In this document: one piece after another, positions 5,297-6,105 of the stretch
How positions within the stretch are numbered: position 1 is the stretch's first letter
How the letters are laid out: every line of letters starts with the position of its first letter
Assembly: GCA_050701635.1 (NCBI GenBank)
Contig: JBOGDF010000327.1
Span: 1-6,105, forward strand
From: WHSM01 sp050701635
Lineage (GTDB): Bacteria > Actinomycetota > Actinomycetes > Mycobacteriales > Micromonosporaceae
Direction: 5' to 3'
Length of the DNA: 6,105 bases
The notes under the pieces: model-generated
Told to the model about the DNA's origin: nothing
The model's input: only the letters and a program-made list of their open reading frames with translations
Database searches by the model: none
Made by a program: the position numbers and the translations under genes

Positions 5297-6105
5297 TGCG
5301 GCTGCGAGTGATGACGTACAACATCCATCACGGGGTCGGCATGGACCGCCGGCTGGACCTGACCCGGATCGCCCGTACGATCTCCGAGTCCGGCGCCGAG
5401 CTGGTCGCGCTGCAGGAGGTGGACCGGCACTTCGGGTCCCGTAGCGAGTTCGCCGACCAGGCCGGCTGGCTGGCGGAGCGGCTGTCGATGGACGTGGCGT
5501 ACGGCTCCAGCCTGGATCTCGACCCCGGCCAGCCGGAGCGGCCCCGCCGGCAGTACGGCAACGCCCTGCTGTGCCGCTACCCGATCGCGGAGCCCGCAAC
5601 CCGGCTGCTCCCCCGCTGCGAGGCCTCCCGCAACCCGGAGGAGCGTTCCCTGCTCACCGGCCGGATCACGGTGGCCGGTACGCCGATCTGGGTGCACAAC
5701 ACGCACCTGCACCAGAGCACCCGCCAGGGTCGGCTGACCCAGGCCCGGACGGTACGCGAGCTGATCGGCTCGCCGTCGGACCCGGTGATCCTGTGCGGCG
5801 ACTTCAACGCCGCCCCCGACACCACGGAGGTACGCGAGATCGGCCGCGGCCTGGTCGACGCCTGGACCCGGGCGGGCAACGGTCCCGGGTACACGTTCAG
5901 CGCACAGCTGCCCCGGATCCGCATCGACTACGTACTGACCTCGCCCGAGCTGACCGCCACCGGCGCGCGAGTGCTCGACACCCGGGCCTCCGACCACCGC
6001 CCGGTCGTCGTCGAGCTAGTGTCCTGCGCCAGAGATTGCTTGATGAAGTCCGACGTCCAGGTGGTGGCTCGCAAGGCGGAGGAGGAGCCAGTACCGGTGT
6101 TGTAC
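5296..6105 (+). CDS. Endonuclease/exonuclease/phosphatase-family metal hydrolase, 3' end altered by insertion
   Basis: ATG at 5296 shares its A with the preceding stop and has GGAG (5287-5290) five bases upstream. The frame stays open for 270 codons to the last base of the window. Residues 1-241 are a complete EEP (DNase I-like) domain: TYNIHHG (7-13) with Asn9, metal-binding Glu41 in LQEVD, YGNALL (87-92), NTHLH with His137, GDFNAAPD (168-175), IDYVL with Asp211, and SDHRPVVVEL with catalytic His234. Such enzymes cut phosphodiester or phosphomonoester bonds in nucleic acids, lipids or sugars; the substrate is not evident. No signal peptide is seen, so it is probably cytoplasmic. The domain normally ends within a few residues of SDHRPVVVEL. 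The following 29 residues (VSCARDCLMK...) are not family-like and begin at CTAG 6016-6019, so they are probably read-through into a mobile element. The native stop is not visible. Confidence 0.88.
   Translation, partial: MRLRVMTYNIHHGVGMDRRLDLTRIARTISESGAELVALQEVDRHFGSRSEFADQAGWLAERLSMDVAYGSSLDLDPGQPERPRRQYGNALLCRYPIAEPATRLLPRCEASRNPEERSLLTGRITVAGTPIWVHNTHLHQSTRQGRLTQARTVRELIGSPSDPVILCGDFNAAPDTTEVREIGRGLVDAWTRAGNGPGYTFSAQLPRIRIDYVLTSPELTATGARVLDTRASDHRPVVVELVSCARDCLMKSDVQVVARKAEEEPVPVLY
6017..6105. mobile_element. Probable end of an IS630-family insertion sequence (partial)
   Basis: The hydrolase gene passes at CTAG (6016-6019) into sequence beginning GTGTCCTGCGCCAGAGATTG. IS630-family elements insert at TA, often within CTAG, duplicating TA; I recall similar GTGTCCTG...CAGAGAT termini on actinobacterial IS630 elements. 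GC falls to about 61% over 6019-6105. Only one end is visible; the matching inverted repeat, the transposase body and the second TA lie beyond the window. If this is not an IS, it is some other rearrangement or an unusual native C-terminus. Confidence 0.5.
6043..6105 (+). CDS. Possible start of a transposase gene (partial)
   Basis: ATG at 6043, 24 bases inside the presumed IS end, opens a frame of 21 codons to the window edge (MKSDVQVVARKAEEEPVPVL...). It is in the same frame as the hydrolase, so translation could also arrive from upstream. A weak AGAGA lies seven bases before the neighbouring TTG. Transposase genes often begin this close to an IS630 terminus. No transposase motif is reached, so the product is inferred from context alone. 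Confidence 0.3.
   Translation, partial: MKSDVQVVARKAEEEPVPVLY

Noticed and set aside
4948..5997. Minus-strand frame opposite the hydrolase gene
   Set aside because: Antisense to a complete EEP domain; composition is that of a shadow frame.

Overview
The window is about 70% GC, with GTAC-rich codons (gta/tac/cgt acg) and several GTG starts. This points to a high-GC actinobacterium, most likely a Micromonosporaceae member; the family assignment is inferred from codon use and protein character, not from a search.

Layout. Positions 1-60 are four perfect copies of a 15-bp repeat. Positions 61-118 are a short regulatory stretch with a perfect 12-bp palindrome. At 119-688 (+) lies a TetR-family regulator that closely resembles AcnR, the aconitase repressor; the aconitase gene itself would be expected just left of the window. 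Facing it on the minus strand is a co-directional run: a small HTH protein (3823-3596), an enoyl-CoA hydratase/isomerase-family protein (3506-2730) and an ABC exporter half-transporter (2672-750). Gaps between them are 89 and 57 bp. The order TetR, ABC ATPase, crotonase plus a small HTH protein recalls, from memory, the neighbourhood of aconitase in mycobacteria.

Positions 3824-4012 are a divergent intergenic region, visibly AT-richer than its surroundings, carrying two separate inverted repeats. To the right, a polytopic membrane protein (4013-5296, GT-C-like appearance, function unproven) overlaps by one base (TGATG) an endonuclease/exonuclease/phosphatase-family metal hydrolase starting at 5296. 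This gene pair is almost certainly translated together.

The hydrolase has a complete catalytic core ending at SDHRPVVVEL. The sequence then passes through CTAG (6016-6019) into DNA that does not look like the family and resembles the end of an IS630-type insertion sequence. The frame stays open to the window end. The window therefore starts in a tandem repeat and ends in a probable mobile element, which may mean it is bounded by assembly-difficult repeats.

Most genes are ordinary actinobacterial housekeeping or accessory genes. The points most worth a second look are the putative IS junction with in-frame read-through, the crotonase lacking one of the two classical catalytic glutamates, the dyads in the regulatory gaps, and the coupled membrane protein/hydrolase pair. 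I did not find convincing evidence for a wholly new defence or biosynthetic system.
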